A program made the translations under genes and the position numbers. Below, piece by piece: positions 1-6,065 of a DNA stretch of 9,201 nt (positions within the stretch are counted from its first letter, which is position 1; every line of letters starts with the position of its first letter). Origin of the DNA: Methanobacteriaceae archaeon (GTDB taxonomy: Archaea; Methanobacteriota; Methanobacteria; Methanobacteriales; Methanobacteriaceae); NCBI GenBank assembly GCA_900769095.1, contig CAAGFH010000110.1, positions 1 to 9,201 on the forward strand, read 5' to 3'. The notes beneath the pieces are model-generated. The model had not been told where the DNA came from. It saw only the letters and a list, made by a program, of their open reading frames with translations, and did no database searches.

Positions 1-443
1 GTAGAGGGTCTGTTGTATTATTAACAAAAATCAATAAATTACCATCATCATAAACAATTTCTATAAATACATATTTAATATAATTTTCAAAATCCTGAAG
101 GTAAATATGCAAGGTTTTTTCTGTTTTGTTTGATAGACTTCTTTAAAAATAGGAAACAATACATCTTTTAGATACTTATAGCATTCACCATAACTTGCTC
201 CAATAAGACGATTGTTTAAATTTATACCAAATTCATTAAGGAAAACCTTTGAATAAAAAAAGCATAATCCTCAAAATCATTAACTGGAGTTATAATATCC
301 AAGTTAAGAGAAGTTTGTTTTAAAACTCCATCATATTCTTCCACATCATACATTTTGGTAGTTGGTGTAAACCAATCTCCTTCACTTTCTTTAGTAACCA
401 TTAAAGAAGAGTTTTCACTATCAAAATTGACAATATACCACAT
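1..443 (-). pseudogene. frameshifted gene, possible PAS-domain sensor protein, runs off the left edge
   Basis: The first open segment starts best at the ATG at 443 (MWYIVNF...), since GGGGAT lies just upstream; an in-frame TTG at 470 is less likely. It closes at 222, but coding sense continues in the other two minus frames. One extra T in the T7 run (plus-strand A 255-261) turns AFFIQR-stop into AFFYSKVFLNEFGINLN and runs on to about 120. One extra A in the A6 run (plus-strand T 115-120) then continues as TLHIYLQDFENYIKYVF and stays open to position 1. The joined protein is at least 147 residues and has no C-terminus in the window. The stretch from NRLIGASYGE to the DDGNLLIFVNNTTD segment resembles the second half of a PAS domain, whose last strand often reads DG-x-hydrophobic then D-I-T-E. 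That assignment is inference. Both shifts lie in homopolymers, so sequencing error is possible and the gene may be intact. Confidence 0.6.
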
Positions 444-494
444 TTTTATCCCCACATGGTAAAATTTCAATTAAACAAATGAATAATATTTTAA

Positions 495-503
495 GATATA
501 AAA
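495..503 (-). promoter_or_regulatory. TATA box of the frameshifted left-edge gene
   Basis: On the minus strand this reads TTTTATATC, close to the methanogen TATA consensus TTTATATA. Initiation about 25 bases downstream would fall near 473, giving a leader of about 30 bases that contains the GGGGAT ribosome binding site before the ATG at 443. The spacing supports a formerly or still expressed gene. Confidence 0.5.
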
Positions 504-644
504 TACAATTCACTAATCCCCCATTATTATATTGTTTAGTTTTATCCAGTAAATAAATGTTTTTATATTAAAATTGCAAATATCTCTGAAAATTATATAT
601 GAATACTAAAAAACGCAATACAATTACTTAATTTAAGATAAAAA

Positions 645-657
645 TTTACATATAATA
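645..657 (+). promoter_or_regulatory. possible TATA box of aroD
   Basis: The stretch TTTACATATAATA is the best TATA-like element ahead of aroD. It would place the transcript start near 676 and leave a short leader of about 18 bases. The region is so AT-rich that other choices are possible. The rest of the 471-693 gap shows no other gene. Confidence 0.35.
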
Positions 658-693
658 AATATTTAATAATGTAAAAAACAAAACAGATAACCA

Positions 694-1371
694 ATGTATT
701 CTCAAACAAAAATTGCAATTCCAATATTTCAAAAGGATTGTGAAAATGTAATTAAAGTAGCTAAAGACTGTATAAACAAAGGAGCAGACGTATTAGAGTT
801 TAGAATAGATGCTCTTGAAAATCCTGAAATCTCTGAAATTAAAAAGACAATAGAAGAGATTAATTTTCCAATGATTGCAACCAATAGAATAAGCACAGAA
901 GGCGGATCGTTTAAGGGAACAGAAGAAGAAAGATTCGAAATATTATATGAATGCTGTGATTTAGTTGATTATGTGGATATTGAACTTCAAAGTAATGATG
1001 AATACATTAAGAAAATCCACGATACTGGTGTTACAACAATTGTTTCTTACCATGATTTTGAAAAAACACCAAAATTAAGTGAAATAACTTATATTGTTGA
1101 AAAGGAACAAAAATTAGGAGATATTGCTAAAGTTGCATTTATGCCACAAGATCTTGATGATACATTAACAATATTAGCTGTTCTTTCCCACTGTGAAGAT
1201 ACAATTGCAATTTCTATGGGAGATTTAGGAAGTTATACAAGAGTTATGGCTTCAAAATTCAACTCACCAATTACATTTGCTGCTGGAACTGATGTAACTG
1301 CTCCAGGACAAATTGATATTGAAACAATGAAATCCTTACTTACTATGGATTTAAACATAATGGATGAATAA
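694..1371 (+). CDS. aroD: 3-dehydroquinate dehydratase, type I
   Basis: Dehydrates 3-dehydroquinate to 3-dehydroshikimate in the cytoplasmic shikimate pathway, through a Schiff base on a lysine. The 225 residues match the usual length of a type I enzyme, a single TIM barrel. Visible active-site residues are E35 and R37 in EFRID, R65 in ATNR, the general base H120 in SYHDF, the Schiff-base K146 in DIAKVAFM, R183 in the MGDLGSYTRV loop, and Q206 in TAPGQ, so every expected catalytic position is filled. The ATG at 694 has no good Shine-Dalgarno sequence; the short predicted leader suggests weak or nearly leaderless initiation. It stands alone: no other aromatic amino acid gene is nearby, and it ends tail to tail with glnK. 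Identification is secure from the motifs; only the start is slightly uncertain. Confidence 0.95.
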   Translation: MYSQTKIAIPIFQKDCENVIKVAKDCINKGADVLEFRIDALENPEISEIKKTIEEINFPMIATNRISTEGGSFKGTEEERFEILYECCDLVDYVDIELQSNDEYIKKIHDTGVTTIVSYHDFEKTPKLSEITYIVEKEQKLGDIAKVAFMPQDLDDTLTILAVLSHCEDTIAISMGDLGSYTRVMASKFNSPITFAAGTDVTAPGQIDIETMKSLLTMDLNIMDE

Positions 1372-1377
1372 TTTCCA

Positions 1378-1391
1378 TTTTTCTTTTTTTT
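1378..1391 (+). terminator. oligo-T terminator of aroD
   Basis: Six bases after the aroD stop codon the plus strand carries T5, C, T8. Archaeal RNA polymerase terminates at such non-template T runs without needing a hairpin. Confidence 0.6.
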
Positions 1392-1429
1392 AAAAATAAG
1401 TGATTTTAACATCAAAAAATAGTTTTAAT

Positions 1430-1464
1430 AAAAAAAAGGAAATAATTTAAAAAAATTATTTCCT
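1430..1464 (-). terminator. hairpin plus oligo-T terminator of the amtB-glnK operon
   Basis: Twelve-base arms at 1437-1448 and 1453-1464 (AGGAAATAATTT and its exact complement) enclose a four-base loop. Read on the minus strand, the hairpin begins about 45 bases after the glnK stop and is followed by seven T. On the plus strand no T run follows it, so it serves glnK, not aroD. Confidence 0.8.
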
Positions 1465-1509
1465 AAATGAGATAGAATACTTTAGTTCAATTTATTTGGA
1501 AGAAAGGCC

Positions 1510-1848
1510 CTACACAGCCTTGTCCCCCTCTTCATGTGTTCTGATTCTAATTACGTTTTCAACCGGTTGGATAAAGATTTTTCCATCTCCAATATTTCCG
1601 GTGTATGCCCCTTTAATGATCTTATCAACAATGAAGTCTAACCTGTCATCGTTGACAACAATTTCAATACGTGTTTTTGGAATCAAGTCAATACAAAAAT
1701 TTGAACCCCTGTATGATTCTTTAATACCTTTTTGACTTCCTCTTCCTTTTACTTCGTAAACGGTCATTCCTTCGCATCCAGCTTCAATTAACTCTTTTTT
1801 TACATCTTCGAATTTTTCTGGTCTTATAATAGCAACAATACGTTTCAT
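1510..1848 (-). CDS. glnK: nitrogen regulatory protein PII, GlnK
   Basis: Trimeric PII signal protein that binds ATP, ADP and 2-oxoglutarate and blocks the AmtB channel when nitrogen is plentiful. At 112 residues it is exactly the family length. Seen: the T-loop from about residue 36 to 55, including Q39 and YRG at 46-48, K58 in IPK, the B-loop TGNIGDGK at 83-90, and the C-loop arginines R101 and R103 in RIRT. Position 51, which is the uridylylated tyrosine in enteric GlnB and GlnK, is phenylalanine here (SNF), so this form of modification cannot occur at that site. The gene lies 10 bases after amtB and begins behind a strong ribosome binding site overlapping the amtB stop. The adjacent amtB fits GlnK rather than a general GlnB role. 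The hairpin downstream ends the operon. Confidence 0.95.
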   Translation of the reverse strand: MKRIVAIIRPEKFEDVKKELIEAGCEGMTVYEVKGRGSQKGIKESYRGSNFCIDLIPKTRIEIVVNDDRLDFIVDKIIKGAYTGNIGDGKIFIQPVENVIRIRTHEEGDKAV

Positions 1849-1853
1849 TTAAA

Positions 1854-1860
1854 CCACCTT
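1854..1860 (-). promoter_or_regulatory. glnK ribosome binding site overlapping the amtB stop
   Basis: The minus strand reads AAGGTGG five bases before the glnK ATG, and its first two bases belong to the amtB TAA codon (1859-1861). This fixes the glnK start and implies that ribosomes finishing amtB load directly onto glnK. Confidence 0.7.
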
Positions 1861-3070
1861 AGTTAAAGTTATATGCAGATTCTTGGTGAAGACTGGTATC
1901 TAATCCTACAGTTTCTTCACTTTCTTCAACTCTGATACCACCCATTGCTTTATCTAATACTTTAGCAAGGATGTAACTTATTGTGAATGCGTAGACAATA
2001 GTTACTACAACACTTATTATTTGAACTACTAATTGGTTTGCATTTCCTGCAATTAAACCAGCTGCTCCGTTTACTGCTGGGACTGCAAATATACCAGTTG
2101 CGATTGCACCCCAAACACCAGACATACCGTGAATTCCCCATACATCTAATGCATCATCATAACCGAGTTTTGGTTTTAAGTAGTATACTGCGAAGTATGA
2201 TACAACTGAAGCTCCAGCACCAATTACTAATGCTCCAAATACATCAACAAATCCTGCTGCAGGAGTAATACCTACAAGTCCTGCGATTGCTCCGGAAATT
2301 GCTCCTAATACTGTTGGTTTTCCAACAACTTTAGTATCGATTAATGTCCATACAATTAATCCTACTGCTGCTGCAACGTTAGATACAATAATTGCGTTTG
2401 CTGCAAGTCCATCTGCTGCTAAACCTGATCCTCCGTTGAATCCCATCCATCCAATCCAGAGTAATGCTGCACCTAAGACAGCGTATCCTAAGTTGTGAGG
2501 GATAGAAATGTTTTTTCTTCTTCCTAATACAAGAGCAACAGCTAATGCGGAAATACCTGAGTTAATGTGAACTACTGCACCACCTGCGAAGTCAAGTGCA
2601 CCCATTTGCATTAACCATCCTCCACCCCATACCCAGTGGGCAATTGGGACGTAAACAATACAAACCCATAAAATGGTAAAAGCAATCCAAGCTTTTGTTT
2701 TCATTCTTCCAACTAATGCTCCAGATATAATTGCACATGTTAATCCAGCAAATGCACACTGGAACATGACAAACAGTAATGTCGGAATAGTTCCACTTAA
2801 TTCATCAAGCCCAATTCCTTGTAAGAAGAAATTAGATGGTGAACCAATCAGACCACTAATGTCGGTTCCAAATGCAAATTGGTAACCGAAAATAACCCAT
2901 ATAACACTAATTATTGAAAAAGCAATAAATGTTAAAAAAATTGTATTTAAAACATTTTTCCTTTTACATAGACCTCCATAAAAAAATGCTACTGCTGGAA
3001 TACTCATTAAAAGTACGAGAATTGTACAAATAAGAACCCACGCAGTATCACCTGCACTAAATACATCCAT
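1859..3070 (-). CDS. amtB: ammonium transporter, Amt family
   Basis: Trimeric inner-membrane ammonium channel of 403 residues with eleven expected helices. Seen: the outer ammonium site around W148 (HWVWGGGW), the pore phenylalanines F107 (QCAFAG) and F211 (GWMGFNGGS), D160 in DFAGG, and the twin pore histidines H168 (VVHINSG) and H314 ([10 protein letters not shown]). The cytoplasmic tail keeps the GGIRV...GLD...H.ESAYN pattern at about 377-401 that couples the channel to GlnK. It has no cleaved signal peptide. The start at 3070 is the only sensible ATG; the upstream ribosome binding site is weak (GAG about eight bases before it). It is the first gene of an amtB-glnK operon and is preceded by a leader of about 100 bases that holds an NrpR-like operator, so it is probably repressed when ammonium is plentiful. 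The rhodopsin-like Rh family is a remote alternative, excluded by the tail. Confidence 0.96.
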   Translation of the reverse strand: MDVFSAGDTAWVLICTILVLLMSIPAVAFFYGGLCKRKNVLNTIFLTFIAFSIISVIWVIFGYQFAFGTDISGLIGSPSNFFLQGIGLDELSGTIPTLLFVMFQCAFAGLTCAIISGALVGRMKTKAWIAFTILWVCIVYVPIAHWVWGGGWLMQMGALDFAGGAVVHINSGISALAVALVLGRRKNISIPHNLGYAVLGAALLWIGWMGFNGGSGLAADGLAANAIIVSNVAAAVGLIVWTLIDTKVVGKPTVLGAISGAIAGLVGITPAAGFVDVFGALVIGAGASVVSYFAVYYLKPKLGYDDALDVWGIHGMSGVWGAIATGIFAVPAVNGAAGLIAGNANQLVVQIISVVVTIVYAFTISYILAKVLDKAMGGIRVEESEETVGLDTSLHQESAYNFN

Positions 3071-3131
3071 AATATCAAACTCTTAATTATTAAATTGTAA
3101 ATTTTACTAAATTGAATTACACCAATAAAGG

Positions 3132-3167
3132 TGTCGGAAATAATGTGTCGGAAGTAATGTTCCGACA
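3132..3167 (-). promoter_or_regulatory. NrpR-type operator with three half-sites
   Basis: A perfect palindrome, TGTCGGAA at 3146-3153, six bases, TTCCGACA at 3160-3167, contains the GGAA-N6-TTCC core known as the NrpR operator in Methanococcus. A third copy of TGTCGGAA at 3132-3139 stands exactly 14 bases before the second, in direct orientation and again with a six-base gap. The palindrome sits where transcription of amtB should begin (near 3168), so a bound repressor would block polymerase. NrpR is known to release DNA when 2-oxoglutarate rises under nitrogen shortage; that it acts here is inference. Confidence 0.8.
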
Positions 3168-3188
3168 TACTACTATTAACCTTCATCA

Positions 3189-3196
3189 TATATAAA
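3189..3196 (-). promoter_or_regulatory. TATA box of amtB-glnK
   Basis: The minus strand reads exactly TTTATATA, the methanogen consensus, preceded by an A-rich stretch (CCAAAAAC) that fits a BRE. The start site expected about 25 bases downstream is close to 3168, at the edge of the operator palindrome. Confidence 0.75.
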
Positions 3197-3340
3197 GTTT
3201 TTGGGCAAACTAAAAAAACAAAAGATCAAATTTAGAAATAATTTCATCTAAAAATTTTTAATAAAATCAAAAATAATGAATTAGAATACTACAAATTCGT
3301 TCTAATTAGGTTTAAATTACATATTTAAAAGAAAAATATT

Positions 3341-3349
3341 AAATATATG
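3341..3349 (+). promoter_or_regulatory. probable TATA box of the six-gene unit
   Basis: AAATATATG here would start transcription near 3370 and leave a leader of about 30 bases containing AGGAA at 3386-3390 before the GTG at 3400. A second candidate, TTAATATAA at about 3368, would remove that ribosome binding site, so it is less likely. Confidence 0.45.
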
Positions 3350-3399
3350 CTTTTAAGAAAAATAATATTAATATAAACAAAAAATAGGAATGTGTTATT

Positions 3400-3699
3400 G
3401 TGAGATGTTCAGTTAAAGCAAATTTAATAGTATTTTCAATTATTGCACTTATTGCATTTGCAAGCAGCAGTGCATTTGCTAGTCTAACAATTACAAACAA
3501 TCACGATTCATACAAATTAATTCCTATTAAAAATGATTCATTTGAACCAAACTACATAGATGAAGTTCCAACCATCATTCCAAAGCCAGTTAACAATACA
3601 AATACAACAAATACCACAACTAATGGAACAGATTACAACAATACAAGAAATACTACTTACGAATTGATTGAAACATATGTAGCGGGGCAGATAAAATGA
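3400..3699 (+). CDS. small secreted Asn/Thr-rich protein of unknown function
   Basis: A 99-residue protein not recognised as any family. Residues 1-27 form a good signal peptide: a short positive start (R2, K6), a hydrophobic core from 9 to 20, and an A25-F-A27 signal peptidase motif. The mature part of about 72 residues has a proline-containing stretch at 50-64, then an Asn/Thr segment at 65-86. That segment has six N-X-S/T glycosylation sequons (N65, N68, N71, N75, N80, N84), and a seventh lies at N45. It is probably exported and possibly glycosylated by an archaeal oligosaccharyltransferase; that is inference. The GTG start is chosen because AGGAA lies nine bases upstream and because it gives the complete signal peptide. 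The TGA stop overlaps the ATG of the HD gene (ATGA), so the two are translationally coupled. It is the first gene of the unit. An adhesin fragment is a possible alternative, but it looks complete. Confidence 0.7.
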   Translation: MRCSVKANLIVFSIIALIAFASSSAFASLTITNNHDSYKLIPIKNDSFEPNYIDEVPTIIPKPVNNTNTTNTTTNGTDYNNTRNTTYELIETYVAGQIK

Positions 3700-4922
3700 G
3701 TGAAAAGAAAAAATTTATCAGAGATAGTGTCTATGGAGATATTAACCTAAATAAATTTGAAGTTAGCATTATGGACATGCCACAATTCCAACGTTTAAGA
3801 AGAATTAAACAGTTAGGATTAATTAGTTTAATCTATCCTGGTGCAAACCATACTCGATTTGAGCATTCCATTGGAACAATGAACTTAGGATCAAAACTTG
3901 CAGAAGAACTTGAATTAGAAAAAGATGAAATAGAATTAATAAGAACCTCTGCACTACTTCACGATATTGGACACGGGCCATTTTCCCACGTATCTGAAGG
4001 AGTTTTATCTGTACCTCATGAAAAACTAACAGAATATGTTATTAAAAACACATCAATGAAAGATTTGCTTGAAGAAAAATTTGATGTAAATGAAATAGTT
4101 GATATCATAAATGGAAGAGGACATCTCGGTCCTATCGTTTCCGGAGAGCTTGATGTTGATAGAATGGATTATCTTTTAAGAGATTCACATAACACCGGTG
4201 TTGCATATGGAGTTATTGATTATGAAAGAATCATATCCAATTTAAAATTAGAAAATGGATTAATTTTAGATATTAAAGGAGTTCAAGCAGCTGAAGGAGC
4301 TCTTGTTTCCAGATATTTCATGTATCCAAGTGTATATCAGCACCACACCACAAGAGTTGTTAATTCAATGTTTAGAAGAGCTCTAAAAAGAACCATTGAT
4401 GAAAAAATAATCGATGAAAATGATATTTACAAATATGATGACAATGACATGATTAGTATTTTTAGACATTGTGACAATCCATTTGTAAATGACATAATGA
4501 ATAGACTAGACACTAGACGAATTATGAAAAGAGTCAAAACAATTCGTCTTGATAATTTTAAATTCCCTGAAAAGATGTATAAAATCAATCAAGACACATT
4601 AAGAAAAGCTGAGGCAGAAATAGCTGAAGATTATGGTCTTGATAAAGATTATGTTTATATTAATATTGCCGAATATCCTCGTTTTGATGAAATGAAAACA
4701 CAAGTTAATGTTGATGGAAGATTATACCCTTTAACTAAAATATCAAATATTATTGGTGCATTAAGTAAAGCAAGATTTAATATCCCAGACATTAGCGTTT
4801 ATGTGGATAATGATGAAAAATCAAAATTCGAGAAATTTAAATTAGAAAACTATTTAGAATTACCTGAAATTGACAAAGATAAATTTCATGGAATACATTA
4901 TGATCAAATTAAATTAATTTAG
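3696..4922 (+). CDS. HD-domain phosphohydrolase, SAMHD1/dGTPase-like (COG1078 type)
   Basis: A cytoplasmic metal-dependent phosphohydrolase of 408 residues. The HD metal site is complete: H57 in TRFEHSIGT, H89-D90 in LLHDIGHGPFSH, and D155 in the ELDVDRMDYLLRD motif, each placed as in SAMHD1. Two further histidines that help catalysis in that family are plausible at H93 and H108 (PHEKL). R54 precedes H57 by three residues, as in SAMHD1. The region after about 230 is charged and less conserved. The family often hydrolyses dNTPs to deoxynucleoside and triphosphate, but the substrate cannot be read from sequence, and other nucleotides are possible. The ATG overlaps the stop of the secreted protein gene, and ubiX follows after nine bases. 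Family assignment is sure; the reaction is not. Confidence 0.88.
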   Translation: MSEKKKFIRDSVYGDINLNKFEVSIMDMPQFQRLRRIKQLGLISLIYPGANHTRFEHSIGTMNLGSKLAEELELEKDEIELIRTSALLHDIGHGPFSHVSEGVLSVPHEKLTEYVIKNTSMKDLLEEKFDVNEIVDIINGRGHLGPIVSGELDVDRMDYLLRDSHNTGVAYGVIDYERIISNLKLENGLILDIKGVQAAEGALVSRYFMYPSVYQHHTTRVVNSMFRRALKRTIDEKIIDENDIYKYDDNDMISIFRHCDNPFVNDIMNRLDTRRIMKRVKTIRLDNFKFPEKMYKINQDTLRKAEAEIAEDYGLDKDYVYINIAEYPRFDEMKTQVNVDGRLYPLTKISNIIGALSKARFNIPDISVYVDNDEKSKFEKFKLENYLELPEIDKDKFHGIHYDQIKLI

Positions 4923-4931
4923 GAGAAAAAT

Positions 4932-5480
4932 ATGATAGTTGTTGGAATTACTGGAGCAAGTGGAGTCATATATGGAATAAGACTTCTTGAAGCTCTTAGA
5001 GAATTAAATATTGAAAATGCATTAGTAATGAGTGATTTAGCCAAAGTAGTTATTGAATCAGAAACAGATTATGATGTGGATGATGTAATTAAAATGGCAG
5101 ATAACTATTATGAATTCCATGACTTAACTGCTTCAATCAATAGTGGTTCATTTAAAACCGAAGGAATGGTTATAGTTCCGTGTACTATGAAAACCTTATC
5201 CTCAATAGCTAACGGATACGGTTCAAATACAATAACAAGAGTGGCAGATGTTAATTTAAAAGAAAAAAGACCATTAGTCATAGTTCCTCGTGAAACTCCA
5301 CTAAGAAGCATTCACATACAAAACATGCTAACATTATCACAAGAAGGAGCAACAATTTTACCTGCAATGCCAGGATTTTACTCCAATCCAAAAACAATTG
5401 ATGACCAGATTAATTTTGTTGTTGGAAAGATATTAGATTCATTAAAAATTGATAATGATTTATTTAAAAGGTGGGAATGA
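4932..5480 (+). CDS. ubiX: flavin prenyltransferase UbiX
   Basis: Transfers a dimethylallyl group to FMN to make prenylated FMN, the cofactor of UbiD-type decarboxylases. The 182 residues carry the family marks in order: GITGASG at 5-11 for FMN phosphate, SGSF at 71-74, PCTMKTL at 83-89, the RPLVIVPRETPL block at 113-124 with R120 and E121, and P144...P147-GFY150. K110, R120-E121 and Y150 have the same mutual spacing as the catalytic residues of Pseudomonas UbiX as I remember them. A strong AGGAG that overlaps the HD gene's stop precedes the ATG. Older annotations call this phenylacrylic acid decarboxylase. Methanobacteriales lack respiratory quinones, so the likely client is the UbiD-like anhydromevalonate phosphate decarboxylase of the archaeal mevalonate pathway; no UbiD is in the window, so this is inference. 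Confidence 0.93.
   Translation: MIVVGITGASGVIYGIRLLEALRELNIENALVMSDLAKVVIESETDYDVDDVIKMADNYYEFHDLTASINSGSFKTEGMVIVPCTMKTLSSIANGYGSNTITRVADVNLKEKRPLVIVPRETPLRSIHIQNMLTLSQEGATILPAMPGFYSNPKTIDDQINFVVGKILDSLKIDNDLFKRWE
5469..5474 (+). promoter_or_regulatory. ribosome binding site that fixes the cbiT start
   Basis: AGGTGG lies inside the last codons of ubiX, eight bases before the ATG at 5483. The alternative starts GTG 5471 and ATG 5477 overlap it or sit only two bases away, so they are unlikely to be used. Confidence 0.65.
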
Positions 5481-5482
5481 AT

Positions 5483-6046
5483 ATGTTAGATGACAAAGAT
5501 TTTATTAAATCATGGGACGTTCCAGGACCTACTAAAGAAGCTATTAGAGCTATAATATTATATAAATCTGAAGTTACATCCAATGACAGAGTTGTTGATT
5601 GCGGATGTGGAACAGGTGGAATTACATGCGAATTTTCCCAAAGGGCAAAAGAAGTAATCTCCATTGACACCAATCCAGAAGCAATTGAAGTAACTTCAAA
5701 AAATCTTAAAAAATTTGGACTTGGAGATAATGTTATATTAATTAACGATGATGGTTCACAGGCATTAAAAGATATTTCAGATATTGACATAGCTATTGTT
5801 GGGGGCAGTGGCAGGCAACTTGAAAATATCTTAGATGTCGTTGATGAAAAATTAAATTCAAAAGGCAGAATTATCATAACCGCAATCTTAGTAGATACAA
5901 AGGTTGAAGCAATAAATAAACTTAAAGATTTAGGATATAATCCAAAAATCATGGAAGTTAATGTTTCAAACGGCAGAGTACTTGATCGCGGGGTTTTAAT
6001 GATTAGCGAAAACCCGATTGCAATCATTACAGCTAAAAAAAGATAA
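5483..6046 (+). CDS. cbiT: cobalt-precorrin C15-methyltransferase (decarboxylating), CbiT
   Basis: Uses S-adenosylmethionine to methylate C15 of the corrin ring, with loss of the C12 acetate carboxyl group, in anaerobic cobamide synthesis. The protein has 187 residues from the ATG at 5483, a normal length for the single-domain archaeal form. Seen: the N-terminal PGPT at 14-17, the SAM-binding motif I VVDCGCGTGG at 37-46, acidic D62 at the end of strand 2, and the IVGGSGRQL segment typical of CbiT, followed by GRIIITAIL. The chosen start gives MLDDKDFIKS, which lines up with the N-terminus of the structurally known Methanothermobacter CbiT as I recall it, and it has a well-spaced AGGTGG. Two bases separate it from the ubiX stop. 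Cobamide is needed by the Mtr methyltransferase of methanogenesis. No other cobalamin gene is nearby. Confidence 0.93.
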   Translation: MLDDKDFIKSWDVPGPTKEAIRAIILYKSEVTSNDRVVDCGCGTGGITCEFSQRAKEVISIDTNPEAIEVTSKNLKKFGLGDNVILINDDGSQALKDISDIDIAIVGGSGRQLENILDVVDEKLNSKGRIIITAILVDTKVEAINKLKDLGYNPKIMEVNVSNGRVLDRGVLMISENPIAIITAKKR

Positions 6047-6065
6047 ATAAAAGGGAGATTATAAA

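Larger units (their letters stand above)
3071..3399. promoter_or_regulatory. divergent intergenic region between amtB and the six-gene unit
   Basis: This 329-base gap holds the amtB leader, operator and TATA box on the left, and on the right the promoter of the secreted-protein operon. An inverted repeat, AATTAGAA at 3279-3286 and TTCTAATT at 3300-3307, lies between the two promoters. No convincing gene or RNA was seen; a 60-codon minus-strand frame at 3007-3189 runs through the operator and TATA box and is not believed. Confidence 0.6.

Noticed and set aside
1437..1464. Perfect inverted repeat as a second NrpR operator, since it begins GGAA and ends TTCC
   Set aside because: The gap is 18 bases instead of six, it lies after glnK, and a T run follows it on the minus strand, so a terminator explains it.
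1496..1735. Plus-strand frame opposite glnK
   Set aside because: It lies antisense to a full-length PII gene and overlaps nothing that would drive its expression.
2038..2268. Plus-strand Leu/Gln/His-rich frame inside amtB
   Set aside because: The composition is a by-product of reading the complement of Ala/Gly-rich membrane codons; it has no ribosome binding site.
3007..3189. Minus-strand open frame of 60 codons overlapping the amtB start
   Set aside because: It would start at the TATA box, before the expected transcript start, and it runs through the operator; no protein features are visible.
5471..5482. GTG at 5471 or ATG at 5477 as the cbiT start
   Set aside because: The AGGTGG ribosome binding site overlaps or nearly touches these codons; ATG 5483 is well spaced and matches the expected CbiT N-terminus.
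5464..6027. Minus-strand open frame of 187 codons opposite cbiT
   Set aside because: It is the antisense of a gene with all CbiT motifs; its composition is Ser/Ile/Leu-rich without any recognisable domain.
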